The translations under genes were made by a program, and so were the position numbers. A stretch of 64,000 nt of DNA, taken from NCBI GenBank assembly GCA_018228685.1, contig CP073691.1:992001-1056000 (forward strand), read 5' to 3'. The notes under the pieces were generated by a model. It searched no databases. It was not told the DNA's origin and worked only from the letters and a program-made list of their open reading frames with translations. Positions 41,874 to 50,271 of this stretch are shown in pieces; positions within the stretch are counted from its first letter, which is position 1; every line of letters starts with the position of its first letter. The stretch comes from Clostridiaceae bacterium Marseille-Q4149. GTDB taxonomy: Bacteria; Bacillota; Clostridia; Oscillospirales; Oscillospiraceae.

Positions 41874-43130
41874 CGGACGTGGCCGTTAATAGACGGCCAC
41901 GTCCGGACAGCAAGCAGCACCTATACCTACGGCAACGCTGATTGGCCGGACCTGCTGACGGCGTATAACGGGAAATCCATCACCTACGACGCCATAGGCA
42001 ACCCCCTGAACGACGGCACGTGGACCTATGCCTGGCAGCACGGCCGCCAGCTGGCGTCCATGAGCAAGAGCGGCAGCAGCATCGCCTATGGCTACAATGC
42101 CGATGGCAAGCGCATTTCCAAGACGGTCAACGGGACGACGTATAATTACGCCTATCTGGGCGACGCCCTGACGGACCTGTCCTGGGGCAGCAACCGGATG
42201 CACTTCACCTACGACTCCATTGGCCCGGCGTCCGTGACGTACAACGGGACCACATATCTGTACGTCAAGAATGCGCAGGGCGATGTGGTTCAGATCGTGG
42301 ACGGCAACGGGAACACGGTTGTGACTTATATCTACGACGCATGGGGCAATATGCTGTATCATTACGGCTCCCATGTGGACGATATCGGAAAGTACAATCC
42401 TTTCCGCTATCGCGGGTATGTCTATGACACCGAGACGGGCTTGTACTACCTCAGCAGCCGGTATTATAACCCGGCCTGGGGAAGGTTTATCAATGCGGAC
42501 ACGGCTGCGGTGGTGGCCGCTTCTCCCAACAAGGCCAACTGGGATAAGAACCTCTTTGCTTACTGCGACAATAACCCGATCAGCCGAAAAGATGACGGCG
42601 GGGAGTTTTGGCACCTAGTTGTTGGGGCAGCCATCGGAGGAATTATTGGAGCCGTCTCTGCGGCAGCAAGCGGAGGAGACGCAATAGACATGGCAATCGG
42701 TTTTCTTGCTGGCGCAGGAGGAGGTGCATTGGCGGCAAGTGGCGCGGGTGTTTTTGTACAAGCTGTTGGTGGTGCAGCCATAGCTATGACATCTAATGCT
42801 GCTCAGCAAGCAAATAAAATGTATATTTCAAAAAAACAGGAGTCTTTTGACGTTGGAGATATGTTAATTGATGGTGCTGTTGGTTTAGTATGCGGTGCTT
42901 GGGGCGGCAATGGTGCCAGTTATGGAAATTCAGGTGGCATTATGGCGGCGGGAAAGCAACTTTTCAAACGAGGTTTTTTTAATCCGCAGGCACGAAGCTA
43001 TTACGCAAAAACAGCACATAGACTTGGAGGAGATTATGTTTTTAAACCACTTCTTGAATCTTTGGGGAAATCCTCTGTAGGTACAACAGCTGTAACCATC
43101 AAAAACATAGTCAGAGCATGTCTCAAGTAA
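41874..43130 (+). pseudogene. Rhs repeat-associated core with C-terminal tip; 5'-truncated Rhs gene
   Basis: The frame is open from a TGA at 41871 without a plausible start. Residues up to ~170 are YD repeats (GNPLNDGTWTYAWQHGRQL, GYNADGKRISKTVNGTTYNY) leading to the Rhs core signature YNPFRYRGYVYDTETGLYYL and SSRYYNPAWGRFINAD. The junction to the variable tip is near CDNNPISRKDDGGEFWHL. The tip (about 190 residues) starts with a Gly/Ala-rich hydrophobic stretch (VVGAAIGGIIGAVSAAASGG) and ends KTAHRLGGDYVFKPLLE to IVRACLK; no known toxin motif. The tip is more AT-rich than the core. An orphan C-terminal module of a polymorphic toxin; expression may need recombination with a full Rhs gene. Confidence 0.8.
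41875..41904. repeat. 12-bp perfect hairpin at the 5' edge of the Rhs module
   Basis: GGACGTGGCCGT and ACGGCCACGTCC separated by TAATAG. It could terminate the upstream gene pair or mark the recombination boundary of the Rhs module. Confidence 0.7.
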
Positions 43131-43145
43131 AAAGGGTGACGTTCA

Positions 43146-43553
43146 ATGACCAAAGTTGTAGTTTTGTATATCGTTCTTTTGGCTCTTTTAGATACGATTG
43201 CCATTAGCTCCCTGCGTAGATTTTTATATGATTTTTTAATTGGCGCAAGAAATCGGAAAAACGCAAGGAATATATACAGGCAACGATCCTTAAAAGATCG
43301 TGTTTTCTTGGGCTTTATTAGATCCTTCCTAAAAAGCCACAGATCGGCGTTTGATGTGTATCATTGGATCTATTTGATGGAGTTGGTGTCACTTGTTCCA
43401 CAATATGCAATCTTGCTTGCAGTTTATATGCTGAATGTCGTGCAAAACAACATCCTCATTTTTTCCGTGATTGCAGTAAAAGGCCTGCTCTGTCTGATTA
43501 TCCGTTTTCAGGTTGATTCTCTGATGAGATCAAGATACAGGAATGGAAAATAA
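43146..43553 (+). CDS. Small membrane protein, candidate immunity protein for the Rhs tip
   Basis: A 135-residue basic membrane protein with segments at about 3-20, 75-95 and 100-118 and a basic loop (RNRKNARNIYRQRSLKDR). It starts 16 bases after the toxin-tip stop behind AAAGGGTGA, is AT-rich like the tip, and is followed by a duplicated Rhs core. In polymorphic-toxin loci the gene directly after the tip encodes immunity, so this is the natural candidate. No family recognised; the membrane nature would suit a membrane-acting toxin with the hydrophobic tip. Confidence 0.55.
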   Translation: MTKVVVLYIVLLALLDTIAISSLRRFLYDFLIGARNRKNARNIYRQRSLKDRVFLGFIRSFLKSHRSAFDVYHWIYLMELVSLVPQYAILLAVYMLNVVQNNILIFSVIAVKGLLCLIIRFQVDSLMRSRYRNGK

Positions 43554-43695
43554 CGATATGCACAGCATCCCTTAAAGGTTTCAGAATTCCTCTCGACAAG
43601 CTCCGCAGTATCACAACGGCGATTGTAGTACACCTTTTCAGCCGCTAATCCCTGAAACTTGTCCCCGGAGGGGCTTCATCCTCTCCGGGGGCGGC

Positions 43696-43985
43696 TGCGG
43701 CAACGCTGATTGGCCGGACCTGCTGACGGCGTTCAATGGGAAGTCCATCACCTACGACGCCATAGGCAATCCCCTGTCCGACGGCACATGGACCTATGCC
43801 TGGCAGCACGGCCGCCAGCTGGCGTCCATGAGCAAGACCGGCAGCAGCATCACCTACGGCTACAATGCCGACGGCAAGCGCATTTCCAAGACGGTCAACG
43901 GCACAACGTACAACTACTCTTACCTGGGCGACCAGCTGACGGAGATGACATGGGGCAGCAACAAGCTGCATTTTATCCGTCCATG
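43696..43985 (+). pseudogene. Second Rhs core fragment
   Basis: About 280 bases are nearly identical to 41929-42207 (GNADWPDLLTAFNGKSITYD, GYNADGKRISKTVNGTTYNY, LGDQLTEMTWGSNKLHF). Similarity ends at HF, after which the sequence is unrelated. It carries no tip and lacks a start. It is the displaced remnant of the Rhs gene left when the upstream tip/immunity module was inserted or recombined. Confidence 0.82.
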
Positions 43986-44037
43986 TGCGTCTTCGCGCCC
44001 AGCAGCGCGGCGTAGGCCGCATTGTGTGCAGACAGCA

Positions 44038-44071
44038 AAACGCAGCCCCGTTTCAGACGGGACTGCGTTTT
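44038..44071. terminator. Terminator between Rhs debris and the 44085 gene
   Basis: AAAACGCAG..CCCGT and ACGGG..CTGCGTTTT pair with flanking A and T runs; it suits the minus-strand gene ending at 44085. Confidence 0.75.
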
Positions 44072-44084
44072 GGCCTGTATGGGT

Positions 44085-44285
44085 TTATATTTGCTTTCGT
44101 AAGTCGCGGCGGCTGAAAACCTCGTCCTCCGTGTAGCGCACGCTGTCTGCTGCTGCGGCCTTATCCGCTTCATCGAGCTTCATCTCAATCTCATCCGTCA
44201 GCGCGGCCTCAATCTTCTGCTTAGCGTCAGCCTTGGGAGTGATCCCGAGGTGGATACGCCGGACGTCAAGATGCTTTTTATTCAT
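44085..44285 (-). CDS. Short antitoxin-like protein
   Basis: A 66-residue acidic helical protein, MNKKHLDVRRIHLGITPKAD then KLDEADKAAAADSVRYTEDE and VFSRRDLRKQI. The RYTEDEVFSRRD end resembles the tail of RelB/ParD-type antitoxins (RYTHEEVFxRxR). No toxin gene adjoins it. The ribosome binding site is weak (AAAGAA). It could be a lone antitoxin or a relic. Confidence 0.4.
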   Translation of the reverse strand: MNKKHLDVRRIHLGITPKADAKQKIEAALTDEIEMKLDEADKAAAADSVRYTEDEVFSRRDLRKQI

Positions 44286-44310
44286 TACAAATTCTTTGAA
44301 AAGTTATAAA

Positions 44311-44340
44311 AGTGACCGTATTCAGAAGAATACGGTCACT
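44311..44340. terminator. Terminator of tRNA-Thr
   Basis: AGTGACCGTATTC / GAATACGGTCACT with TTTT on both sides, 3 bases after the tRNA CCA end on the minus strand. Confidence 0.88.
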
Positions 44341-44342
44341 TT

Positions 44343-44418
44343 TGGAGCTTGTGGCCGGATTCGAACCGGCGACCTGCTCATTACGAGTGAGCTGCTCTGC
44401 CAGCTGAGCCACACAAGC
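44343..44418 (-). tRNA. tRNA-Thr (anticodon CGT)
   Basis: On the minus strand the 76-base sequence starts GCTTGTGTGGCTCAG and ends CACAAGCTCCA, with the acceptor stem GCTTGTG/CACAAGC. The anticodon arm CTCA-CTCGTAA-TGAG gives CGT for codon ACG; the T-arm has GGTTCGAATCC. CCA is encoded. Confidence 0.96.
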
Positions 44419-44715
44419 GCATGTGCTTCCGAGGGGAAGTCACAAGCTGTATTGTACCATGTTTTGCCCTGCCCGTCAACCATAAATTTTGTGCTCCGGC
44501 AGGGAATACGGCGCGTAATCATGAAGCCCCAGGTGCAGAAAATTTCCTCCGGAGAAACAATTCCTTGCTGCGGGAAGCCAGTTTGAGGGTCTTGACCGGT
44601 GAGCCAGAAATGCGTGGCTTTTGTCGAAACGGGGAATTTTCGTGACTTTTCTGACGGGATCGTGAAAGAATTATCCGTTTACATAATGCTTGTTCCGGAA
44701 ACGCTTTACAAGGAG

Positions 44716-44745
44716 TTATCCACATTTTCCACAGGGTTTTCCACA
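44716..44745 (+). promoter_or_regulatory. Cluster of DnaA-box-like 9-mers
   Basis: TTATCCACA (44716-44724) is the DnaA-box consensus; TTTTCCACA follows at 44725 and 44737. They lie in the gene-free 44419-44924 stretch. Nothing else is supported in that interval. No dnaA or dnaN is nearby, so a chromosomal origin is not claimed. Confidence 0.5.
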
Positions 44746-44924
44746 AAGGCAAAAACCGGTACAGCGCAATCATTTTCGACGATTTTACCAGTTATTTACC
44801 AGACCGCAAAACAGGGAAGTGCACAGGGAGAAATCCGGCAAATCAGTTTACATAATCACATAATTTCCGGATTTGGGTCAAAAGCTGTCCTTCTTGCAGA
44901 TATGACAGAGGTTGATGCAGGGCC

Positions 44925-45881
44925 TCAGCCAAAATACTTGTCACGGAAGGGGACATGGTCCACCTGGAAGCTACGGCCCCGGAGATATTCCAGCAGGCCG
45001 GCGTCCGTGGGGAAGTCGAAGGTCAGGCGATAGGAGTACAGAGCCTGCCGGGTCTCGCCGTACCGGCGGTTGGCGGCGCCGTTGCCGTACTTGCCGTCTC
45101 CCAGCAGGGGACAGCCCAGGTCGGCCATGGTGGCCCGGATCTGGTGGGTGCGGCCCGTCAGCAGCTGGACCTCCAGCAGGGACAGCTCCCCCCGGGTTTC
45201 TAAGGTCCGGTAGCGGGTGACGGCGGTTTTTCCGCCGGGCACCGGCCGGTGATAGACAGACACCTGCTTTTTCTGCTCGTCCTTCAGCAGGAAGCAGGAC
45301 ACCTCGCCCTCCGGGGGACGGGGGCGGCCCAGGGTGACGCACAGGTACCGCTTGTCGATCTCCCGATCCCGGATCTTCTCATTGATGATGCGCAGGGTCT
45401 CGGCGTTTTTGGCGGCGATGACGATGCCGCCGGTGTTGCGGTCGATGCGGTTGCACAGGGCCGGGGTGAAGGCGTTCTCCCACCGGGGATTCCACTCCCG
45501 CTTCTGATACAGATACGCCTGGATGTGGTTGATGAGGGTGTTGACCTTCTCTGTCTCGTCGGCGTGGACCACCAGGCCGGGGCGCTTGTTCAGCAGCAGC
45601 AGATTCTCGTCCTCATACACGATGTCCAGGCTGGGCTTGAACAGGGTCAGGAAAAGATTGTCCTCCCGGGGCTTGTCAAAGAACTCGTCGTTGATGTATA
45701 ATTGCAGAATGTCCCCCTCCTGGAGCCGCTGGTCCCGCTGGGCCCGGGCTCCGTTGCACTTGATGCGCTTGAGGCGGATGTATTTTTGCAGCAGCGCCGG
45801 GGGCAGCAGGGGCAGACTCTTGGACACGAAGCGGTCCAGCCGCTGCCCGGCGTCGTTTTTTCCGATGGTGATCTCCCGCAT
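44925..45881 (-). CDS. RluA-family pseudouridine synthase
   Basis: A 318-residue RNA-modifying enzyme. The N-terminal S4-like domain (AGQRLDRFVSKSLPLLP to LKRIKCNG) precedes the catalytic domain, with LLLLNKRPGLVVHADE and the active-site NRIDRNTGGIVIAAK (catalytic Asp). The conserved LLTGRTHQIRATMADLGCP and GDGKYG follow. Expected to convert uridine to pseudouridine in rRNA; the target position cannot be read from sequence. Confidence 0.92.
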   Translation of the reverse strand: MREITIGKNDAGQRLDRFVSKSLPLLPPALLQKYIRLKRIKCNGARAQRDQRLQEGDILQLYINDEFFDKPREDNLFLTLFKPSLDIVYEDENLLLLNKRPGLVVHADETEKVNTLINHIQAYLYQKREWNPRWENAFTPALCNRIDRNTGGIVIAAKNAETLRIINEKIRDREIDKRYLCVTLGRPRPPEGEVSCFLLKDEQKKQVSVYHRPVPGGKTAVTRYRTLETRGELSLLEVQLLTGRTHQIRATMADLGCPLLGDGKYGNGAANRRYGETRQALYSYRLTFDFPTDAGLLEYLRGRSFQVDHVPFRDKYFG

Positions 45882-45968
45882 AGAGGGGCCTCCCTTACCG
45901 ATAGAATTCCAGTCTGCTCTTATTCTACCTTGTTTTTCAAAAAAGTCAAAATATTTGTGAGAAAATGT

Positions 45969-45997
45969 TTGACAAAGAGAGTGAAATTCAGTATAAT
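45969..45997 (+). promoter_or_regulatory. Consensus promoter of yceD-rpmF
   Basis: TTGACA (45969) and TATAAT (45992) with a 17-base spacer, 28 bases before ATG 46025. The position makes an earlier in-frame ATG at 45965 impossible, since it lies inside the -35 box. Confidence 0.9.
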
Positions 45998-46024
45998 ACT
46001 ACTCGTGTCATTGCGAGGTGTACT

Positions 46025-46528
46025 ATGATTCTGAATGTGAACCGGATTCTGCATACCCCCGGCGCCAGCCAGGATTTCCATTTTGAGATGGACCTGTCCG
46101 ACTTGGAGTTCGGTGGGGAGAGACCCGTGGTTCACCCGGTTGCTGTGGACGGCAGGGTGTATAACCAGGCGGGTGTGTTGCTGTGTGAGCTTCAGGCCAG
46201 TACAACGCTTCGCTGCGTATGCGACCGGTGCATGGAGGAGTTCGACTCTCCCAAAACTGCGTCCTTCTCCTGCATTCTGGCGGAGGAGAAGCAGGATCAG
46301 GAGAATGACGACATTGTTCTGCTGGACCACGACGAGGTGGATCTGGCGGATCTGGCCAGCACCGCGTTTATCCTCGATATGGACACAAAGACTCTCTGCT
46401 CGGAGGACTGCAAGGGCTTGTGCCCAGGCTGCGGCGTGAACCTCAACCGTGAGGCATGCCGCTGCAAAAAGCAGGCCGATCCCAGACTTGCCAAGCTGGC
46501 TCAGTTGCTTGCACAGGACGACGAGTGA
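46025..46528 (+). CDS. YceD/DUF177 family protein
   Basis: A 167-residue protein with the DUF177 layout: an N-terminal beta-rich half (LNVNRILHTPGASQDFHFEM), a central CDRCMEEF metal-type motif, and a C-terminal zinc-type motif LCSEDCKGLCPGCGVNLNRE. YceD is almost always next to rpmF, as here, and has been tied to 23S rRNA maturation. The start is set by the promoter and GCGAGGTG. Confidence 0.92.
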   Translation: MILNVNRILHTPGASQDFHFEMDLSDLEFGGERPVVHPVAVDGRVYNQAGVLLCELQASTTLRCVCDRCMEEFDSPKTASFSCILAEEKQDQENDDIVLLDHDEVDLADLASTAFILDMDTKTLCSEDCKGLCPGCGVNLNREACRCKKQADPRLAKLAQLLAQDDE

Positions 46529-46580
46529 GAATATGAAAATACATTACTGCTCAGGCAGTTAAGACCAAGGAGGTGTCAAC

Positions 46581-46778
46581 ATGGCAGTACCTAAGGGAAA
46601 AGTATCCAAGCAAAGACGCAATAAGAGACGCAGCTCCGTCTGGAAGCTGGCGGCTCCCGGTCTCGTGGCATGCCCCAAGTGCGGCGCGCTGCATCTGCCT
46701 CACAGAATGTGCCAGGAGTGCGGTACCTATAACGGCCGCGAGGTCAAGCACGTTGAGTCTGTGGCAGCAGGCAAGTAA
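46581..46778 (+). CDS. rpmF: 50S ribosomal protein L32
   Basis: A 65-residue ribosomal protein: MAVPKGKVSKQRRNKRRSSV followed by the zinc ribbon LVACPKCGALHLPHRMCQEC. All four zinc cysteines are retained, so this is the zinc-binding form. An AAGGAGGTG ribosome binding site precedes it and a terminator follows. Confidence 0.97.
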   Translation: MAVPKGKVSKQRRNKRRSSVWKLAAPGLVACPKCGALHLPHRMCQECGTYNGREVKHVESVAAGK

Positions 46779-46797
46779 AATACCGTGTGTCCTTGTC

Positions 46798-46826
46798 AGG
46801 AGGGAAGATTTTCATCTTCCCTCCTT
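46798..46826 (+). terminator. Terminator of yceD-rpmF
   Basis: GGAGGGAAGA / TCTTCCCTCC stem followed by TTGCTTTTTG. Confidence 0.88.
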
Positions 46827-46918
46827 GCTTTTTGCCCAATTTTCGAATAAAATGGTTGTATATAAATGAGACTGTCGAAAAAACCGGAATTCTTCCGCCA
46901 TCAGAAAGGAAGATAGTT

Positions 46919-47030
46919 ACGAAAGAAACCCATCAGGGGTGTCTTTCGTTTGCAATCACAGGTTTTCCAGAACTTTTTAAGTTCTGGAAAACCGCACACA
47001 GCTTGTCGAAAAAGACTTTTTTGACAAGCT
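46919..47030 (+). promoter_or_regulatory. Leader with three successive hairpins before the GHKL kinase
   Basis: ACGAAAGA...TCTTTCGT (46919-46950), GGTTTTCCAGAACTT / AAGTTCTGGAAAACC (46961-46993) and AGCTTGTC...GACAAGCT (47000-47030) occur in 112 bases upstream of the start codon. It could be a structured 5' leader or relics of terminators; no open frame here is convincing. Confidence 0.55.
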
Positions 47031-47056
47031 GATATAGATGAATGGGAGAGATCCAT

Positions 47057-48343
47057 ATGATGCGTCTGACCTTCCTGATGCTGTTTGGAAATGCCATATT
47101 TTACCTGATCCAGGCGGTTTCCTGCTGCCGGATCCTGACCCGGCGCTTTTCCTGGCCGGTGATGGTCCTGGGCTTCGCCGTCGGCTATCTGCTGTTTGTG
47201 CTCCCGGCGATCCCGTTTCCGGAGACGGGGATGATACGGGGTATGATTGCACTGGTGAGCTTTCCGCTGGTGGATATGGTGCTGTTCCGGGATAAATGGT
47301 ACAGGTGTCTGTTCTGCGGCGTGGCGGCGGTGCTGATCATGTCGGCTGCGGATATGATATCGGCGGCCGTTCTGCTGACGCCGGAGCAGCTGCGCCAGGG
47401 GCTGACCTTTCAGCCCATTCCGGTGCAGTTGACGTCCTATGCCATCTTCCTGTCGGCATCGGCATTTTTCCTGTGGATGTTCACCCTGCTGATGAACCGC
47501 TATAAATATCGCCTGTCCGGAAGGGAGTGGACTCTGTACCTGCTGTTTCCCGTCAGCCAGTGCCTGCTGCTGTATGGCTGGATGATGCTGTGCCGGCTGG
47601 ATTTCAGCGCCAACCGCATGTGGATTCTGCTGGCGGGGCTGGTTACCTGCGTGGCGGCGGACGCCGCCTTGTTCACGGCGGTTCGCGGTATGGCTCAGCG
47701 GGTGGAGCTGCAGGCGGAAAACGACCTGCTGGCCCAGCAGATCGACCACCAGAAGGAGCACTACGCGGCCATTACGGCCCAGTATGAGAACATCCGCCGG
47801 ATCCGTCACGACATCGCCAATCATCTGTACACCATGGACCTGCTGCTGAAGGAGGGGCAGTATGCGAAGGCCCAGGACTACTTTGCGGAGGTGTCCCAGG
47901 TCAGCCGCTACAAGTCCGACCTGGGCAGCTGCGAAAATCCGGTGGTGGACGCCTTCCTGTATGCCCGGGCGGAGGATCTGAAGGCCCAGGGCTTTGACGT
48001 AGAGTTCCAGGTCGCTGTCCCGGCGGAGTGCGGCATCCGGAACGCGGATATGGTGGTGGCCTTCGGCAACCTGCTGGACAACGCGGCGGAGGCCTGCCGG
48101 AATGCCGGGGAGAAGCGAATCGCCCTCTCTGCTGGTATGGAGCGGGGGTATCTGCACATCCGGGAGCAGAACCCGGCTCCGGTGGGACCTGTTTCCCATG
48201 ACCGGCGAATCCCGGAGCTGGAGCGGGGAATCGGGCACCATATCCTCCGGGAACTGGCCGAGAGGTATGACGGCAGTTTCACCTGCCATGTGGAGCACAA
48301 TGAATTCCTGGTGGACCTGTTCCTGCGGGAGCCGGAAATGTGA
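47057..48343 (+). CDS. GHKL-domain sensor histidine kinase (AgrC-like), orphan
   Basis: A 428-residue protein. Six or seven transmembrane helices occupy residues 1-215; a coiled linker (RVELQAENDLLAQQIDHQKE) leads to IRRIRHDIANHLYTMDLLL, with the phospho-acceptor His, and an N-box FGNLLDNAAEACRNAG. The AgrC-type arrangement normally partners a LytTR response regulator and a peptide signal gene; neither is seen in the adjacent sequence. ATG 47057 is preferred: GGGAGAG lies 6 bases upstream. Confidence 0.85.
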   Translation: MMRLTFLMLFGNAIFYLIQAVSCCRILTRRFSWPVMVLGFAVGYLLFVLPAIPFPETGMIRGMIALVSFPLVDMVLFRDKWYRCLFCGVAAVLIMSAADMISAAVLLTPEQLRQGLTFQPIPVQLTSYAIFLSASAFFLWMFTLLMNRYKYRLSGREWTLYLLFPVSQCLLLYGWMMLCRLDFSANRMWILLAGLVTCVAADAALFTAVRGMAQRVELQAENDLLAQQIDHQKEHYAAITAQYENIRRIRHDIANHLYTMDLLLKEGQYAKAQDYFAEVSQVSRYKSDLGSCENPVVDAFLYARAEDLKAQGFDVEFQVAVPAECGIRNADMVVAFGNLLDNAAEACRNAGEKRIALSAGMERGYLHIREQNPAPVGPVSHDRRIPELERGIGHHILRELAERYDGSFTCHVEHNEFLVDLFLREPEM

Positions 48344-48356
48344 CAGGTATATAGAT

Positions 48357-48388
48357 CGCCCCCGCCCGGCATTGCGCCGGGCGGGGGC
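48357..48388 (+). terminator. Terminator between converging genes
   Basis: GCCCCCGCCCGGC / GCCGGGCGGGGGC, 13 pairs, between the kinase and the GGGtGRT gene; no long T-run. Confidence 0.8.
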
Positions 48389-48409
48389 TGCAGCTATCTA
48401 TGACAGGAT

Positions 48410-49411
48410 TCAGTTTTTCAGGCTCTGCTCCACGGCAACGGCCACAGCCACGGTGGCGCCCACCATGGGGTTGTTGCCCATGCCCAAAAAGCCCATCATT
48501 TCCACGTGGGCGGGCACGGAGGAGGAACCGGCGAACTGGGCGTCGGAGTGCATACGGCCCATGGTGTCGGTCATGCCGTAGCTGGCGGGACCGGCGGCCA
48601 TGTTGTCCGGGTGCAGGGTGCGGCCGGTGCCGCCGCCGGAGGCCACGGAGAAGTACTTCTTGCCCTGCTCGATGCATTCCTTCTTATAGGTGCCGGCCAC
48701 AGGGTGCTGGAAGCGGGTGGGGTTGGTGGAGTTGCCGGTGATGGACACGTCCACGCCCTCGTGGTGCATGATGGCCACGCCCTCCCGGACATCGTCGGCG
48801 CCGTAGCAGCGGACGTCGGCCCGCTCGCCCTCGGAATAGCGGATCTCGCGGACGATGTTCAGCTTGCCGGTGTAGTAGTCGAACTGGGTCTGCACATAGG
48901 TGAAGCCGTTGATGCGGCTGATGATCTGGGCGGCGTCCTTGCCCAGGCCGTTGAGGATTACCCGCAGGGGCTGCTTGCGGGCCTTATTGGCGTTCTTCAC
49001 GATGCCGATAGCGCCCTCGGCGGCGGCGAAGGACTCGTGGCCCGCCAGGAAGGCGAAGCACTTGCTCTCGTCGCTGAGGAGCATAGCGCCCAGGTTGCCG
49101 TGGCCCAGACCCACCTTGCGGTCGTCGGCCACGGAGCCGTCGATGCAGAAGGACTGCAGGCCCACGCCGATCATCTTGGCGGCCTCGGCGGCGGTCTTGA
49201 CGCCGGACTTCAGGGCGATGGCTGCGCCCACGGTGTACGCCCAGCAGGCGTTTTCAAAGCAGATGGGCTGGATCTCCTTGACGATCTCATAGGGGTCGAA
49301 GCCCCGGGCCTTGCAGATGTCCCGGCACTCCTCCACGGAGCCGATGCCGTACTGAGCGAGGACGCCATTGATCTTGTCGATTCTTCTTTCGTAGCTTTCA
49401 AACAGTGCCAT
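48410..49411 (-). CDS. GGGtGRT protein
   Basis: A 333-residue cytoplasmic protein that takes its name from GGGTGRTLHPDN near residue 265. Further landmarks: VGLGHGNLGAMLLSDESKC and GHESFAAAEGAIGIVKNANK. Almost always next to a NifU-like scaffold, as here (15-base gap), so a role in Fe-S cluster assembly or delivery is inferred; the biochemical activity is not known to me. Confidence 0.9.
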   Translation of the reverse strand: MALFESYERRIDKINGVLAQYGIGSVEECRDICKARGFDPYEIVKEIQPICFENACWAYTVGAAIALKSGVKTAAEAAKMIGVGLQSFCIDGSVADDRKVGLGHGNLGAMLLSDESKCFAFLAGHESFAAAEGAIGIVKNANKARKQPLRVILNGLGKDAAQIISRINGFTYVQTQFDYYTGKLNIVREIRYSEGERADVRCYGADDVREGVAIMHHEGVDVSITGNSTNPTRFQHPVAGTYKKECIEQGKKYFSVASGGGTGRTLHPDNMAAGPASYGMTDTMGRMHSDAQFAGSSSVPAHVEMMGFLGMGNNPMVGATVAVAVAVEQSLKN

Positions 49412-49426
49412 TTTTCCGTCCTCCTC

Positions 49427-50119
49427 TTATTCCTGCCGGGGGTCAATATACTTGGCGGCATTGTCGAACTGACCATAGTGCCCCTTGGACTTTTCCAGAG
49501 CCGTGGCGGCGTCGTCGCCCTTCTTGATGAAGTCCATCATCTTGCCCAGGCTGATGAACTCATAGCCCACGATCTCGTCCTCCTTGTTTAGGGCCACGCG
49601 GGTGACATAGCCCTCGGCCATCTCCAGATAGCGGGGGCCCTTGGCCTTGGTGGCGAACATGGTGCCCACCTGGCTGCGCAGACCCTTGCCCAGGTCCTCC
49701 AGGGAAGCGCCCACGGACAGTCCGCCCTCGGAGAAGGCGGACTGGGACCGGCCATAGACGATCTGCAGGAACAGCTCCCGCATGGCGGTGTTGATGGCGT
49801 CGCACACCAGGTCGGTGTTCAGAGCCTCCAGAATGGTCTTGCCGATGAGAATCTCGGAGGCCATGGCGGCGGAGTGGGTCATGCCGGAGCAGCCGATGGT
49901 CTCCACCAGCGCCTCCTCAATGATGCCGTTTTTGATGTTCAGCGTCAGCTTGCAGGCGCCCTGCTGGGGAGCGCACCAGCCGATGCCGTGGGTAAACCCG
50001 GAAATATCGGAAATCTCCTTGGCCTGGACCCACTTGCCCTCCTCGGGAATGGGAGCCGGACCGTGATAAGCGCCCTTGGCAACGGGACACATATGCTGTA
50101 CCTCGGTGGTATAGATCAT
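49427..50119 (-). CDS. NifU/IscU-like iron-sulfur cluster scaffold
   Basis: A 230-residue protein. The scaffold core is GFTHGIGWCAPQQGACKLTL followed by ETIGCSGMTHSAAMASEIL, which carries conserved Cys; a later helical region (GLSVGASLEDLGKGLRSQ) is typical of the GGGtGRT-associated type. GGAAGGAATTC precedes ATG 50119. Likely supplies clusters to the Fe-S enzymes encoded just upstream. Confidence 0.85.
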   Translation of the reverse strand: MIYTTEVQHMCPVAKGAYHGPAPIPEEGKWVQAKEISDISGFTHGIGWCAPQQGACKLTLNIKNGIIEEALVETIGCSGMTHSAAMASEILIGKTILEALNTDLVCDAINTAMRELFLQIVYGRSQSAFSEGGLSVGASLEDLGKGLRSQVGTMFATKAKGPRYLEMAEGYVTRVALNKEDEIVGYEFISLGKMMDFIKKGDDAATALEKSKGHYGQFDNAAKYIDPRQE

Positions 50120-50223
50120 AGCGAATTCCTTCCTTCTAAATAATGAGGGATGTCCTCTTGTACCCCATTATAGCAAGTCTTCCGTGAATTTGCAAGTAAT
50201 ATTCCGAACGTTCCATGCAGCGA

Positions 50224-50257
50224 AAAAGCGGGCATCCACGCTCCGGATGCCCGCTTT
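50224..50257 (-). terminator. Terminator of the dehydratase-like operon
   Basis: AAAGCGGGCATCC / GGATGCCCGCTTT; on the minus strand it ends in TTTTT. It separates the operon ending at 50272 from the NifU promoter region. Confidence 0.88.
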
Positions 50258-50271
50258 GGCCCAAAAGGGCG

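Noticed and set aside
44419..44924. Chromosomal replication origin
   Set aside because: Only three box-like sites and none of the usual neighbours (dnaA, dnaN, rpmH, gidA); gene strand bias does not switch here.
44599..45033. Plus-strand open frame of 144 codons over the DnaA-box region
   Set aside because: No ribosome binding site or family similarity, and its 3' end is antisense to the pseudouridine synthase gene.
46787..47032. 81-codon frame across the rpmF terminator and kinase leader
   Set aside because: It runs through the terminator and three hairpins and resembles no protein; considered as a signal-peptide gene for the GHKL kinase but lacks AgrD-like features.
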